A DNA stretch of 64,000 nucleotides from contig JAEUHE010000177.1 in the NCBI GenBank assembly GCA_016793885.1, positions 31,380 to 95,379 on the forward strand. Reading direction: 5' to 3'. The notes under the pieces were generated by a model, which saw only the letters and a list, made by a program, of their open reading frames with translations, made no database searches and was not told the origin of the DNA. The stretch is from Verrucomicrobiales bacterium (lineage in GTDB: Bacteria > Verrucomicrobiota > Verrucomicrobiia > Limisphaerales > UBA11320). Position numbers and translations under genes: made by a program. Numbering within the stretch: the stretch's first letter is position 1; every line of letters begins with the position of its first letter. This document shows, in pieces, positions 63,872 to 64,000 of the stretch.

Positions 63872-64000
63872 ATAGGGGTAGGAATGCGGGATTGACCGCA
63901 CCCCTCCCTCCAAACCGGACTGGCGGATTTCCCGCATCCGGCTTACCAGTCAGTAGGGTCCACAGTGGGGCTGAAGCCTATTGAGTCGGGTATCCTGCCA
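63872..64000 (-). mobile_element. 3' end of a group II intron (domains V and VI), rest outside window
   Basis: Domain V lies at 63912-63944 in the minus direction: AAGCCGGA pairs with TCCGGTTT, followed by a U.G pair, a two-base bulge (CA), and a GCGG/CCGC upper stem with a GAAAT loop. The catalytic AGC triad is present. Domain VI follows (63875-63908) as a stem of GGGAGGGGTGCGG with CCGCATTCCT-A-CCC, leaving a bulged A at 63879 that would be the branch point, seven bases before a predicted 3' end at 63872 (ending in AT). A reverse transcriptase, if any, would lie to the right, outside the window. It may be a whole intron or a fragment. Confidence 0.7.

Overview
The window looks like a chromosomal segment of a moderately GC-rich verrucomicrobial bacterium (Verrucomicrobiota, possibly a Limisphaerales/Pedosphaera-like lineage; a planctomycete is the main alternative). 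This rests on gene content: several Tat-exported DUF1501 proteins paired with DUF1549/DUF1553 'planctomycete-type' cytochrome c proteins, a PSCyt1-WD40 protein, a Cys-type sulfatase, very large secreted Calx-beta/DUF11 and CotH/lamin-tail/Ig proteins, and few recognisable Shine-Dalgarno sites. No rRNA, tRNA or CRISPR array was recognised.

Layout. 1-5.5 kb: a secreted FG-GAP (integrin-like propeller) protein that runs off the left edge, two small membrane proteins, a DUF5069 protein and a small membrane-anchored protein, all on the minus strand with repeat-rich gaps. 5.9-18.9 kb (minus): a likely operon read as DUF1501, DUF1501, DUF1549/DUF1553 with Ig-like domains, a pre-peptidase C-terminal (PPC) protein, a PSCyt1-WD40 protein with a large internal coiled coil, and then a sulfatase behind a mosaic repeat. 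19.0-19.7 kb: a hairpin plus T-tract terminator, a candidate small RNA, and an isolated histidine-kinase H-box fragment. 19.8-29.7 kb (plus): single-chain GcvP, a 1932-residue beta-helix/DUF11/Calx-beta protein built of 705-bp repeats, and an outer-membrane beta-barrel protein. 29.7-34.7 kb (minus): a second DUF1501 + DUF1549/DUF1553 pair. 34.8-38.1 kb: a divergent alpha/beta hydrolase, then a DUF885 metallopeptidase-like protein closely followed by an RluE-type pseudouridine synthase. 38.6-46.2 kb (plus): a 2058-residue CotH-kinase/lamin-tail/Ig protein with a terminator, and a four-carbon acid sugar kinase.

46.5-52.9 kb (plus) is a heavy-metal efflux operon: a Cys/His-rich exported protein, a TolC-type outer-membrane factor, a His-rich and unusually short RND adaptor lipoprotein, a CzcA-type (HME1-like) pump, and a His/Cys-rich exported protein. 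52.9-62.5 kb (minus), tail-to-tail with it, is the most interesting system: a doubled circularly permuted ATP-grasp / alpha-E / transglutaminase locus. One set has separate ATP-grasp and alpha-E genes plus a 1162-residue transglutaminase-DUF2126 protein; the other has an ATP-grasp-alpha-E fusion plus a small transglutaminase. Families of this kind are predicted to make and process a peptide or amide-linked modification whose substrate is unknown. At the right edge lie a DUF1186/SEC-C protein and, just upstream of it, the 3' end (domains V and VI) of a group II intron that continues beyond the window.

Starts were chosen by signal peptide, family N-terminus and neighbour spacing because ribosome sites are weak. 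All functional calls come from reading motifs; no database search was run.
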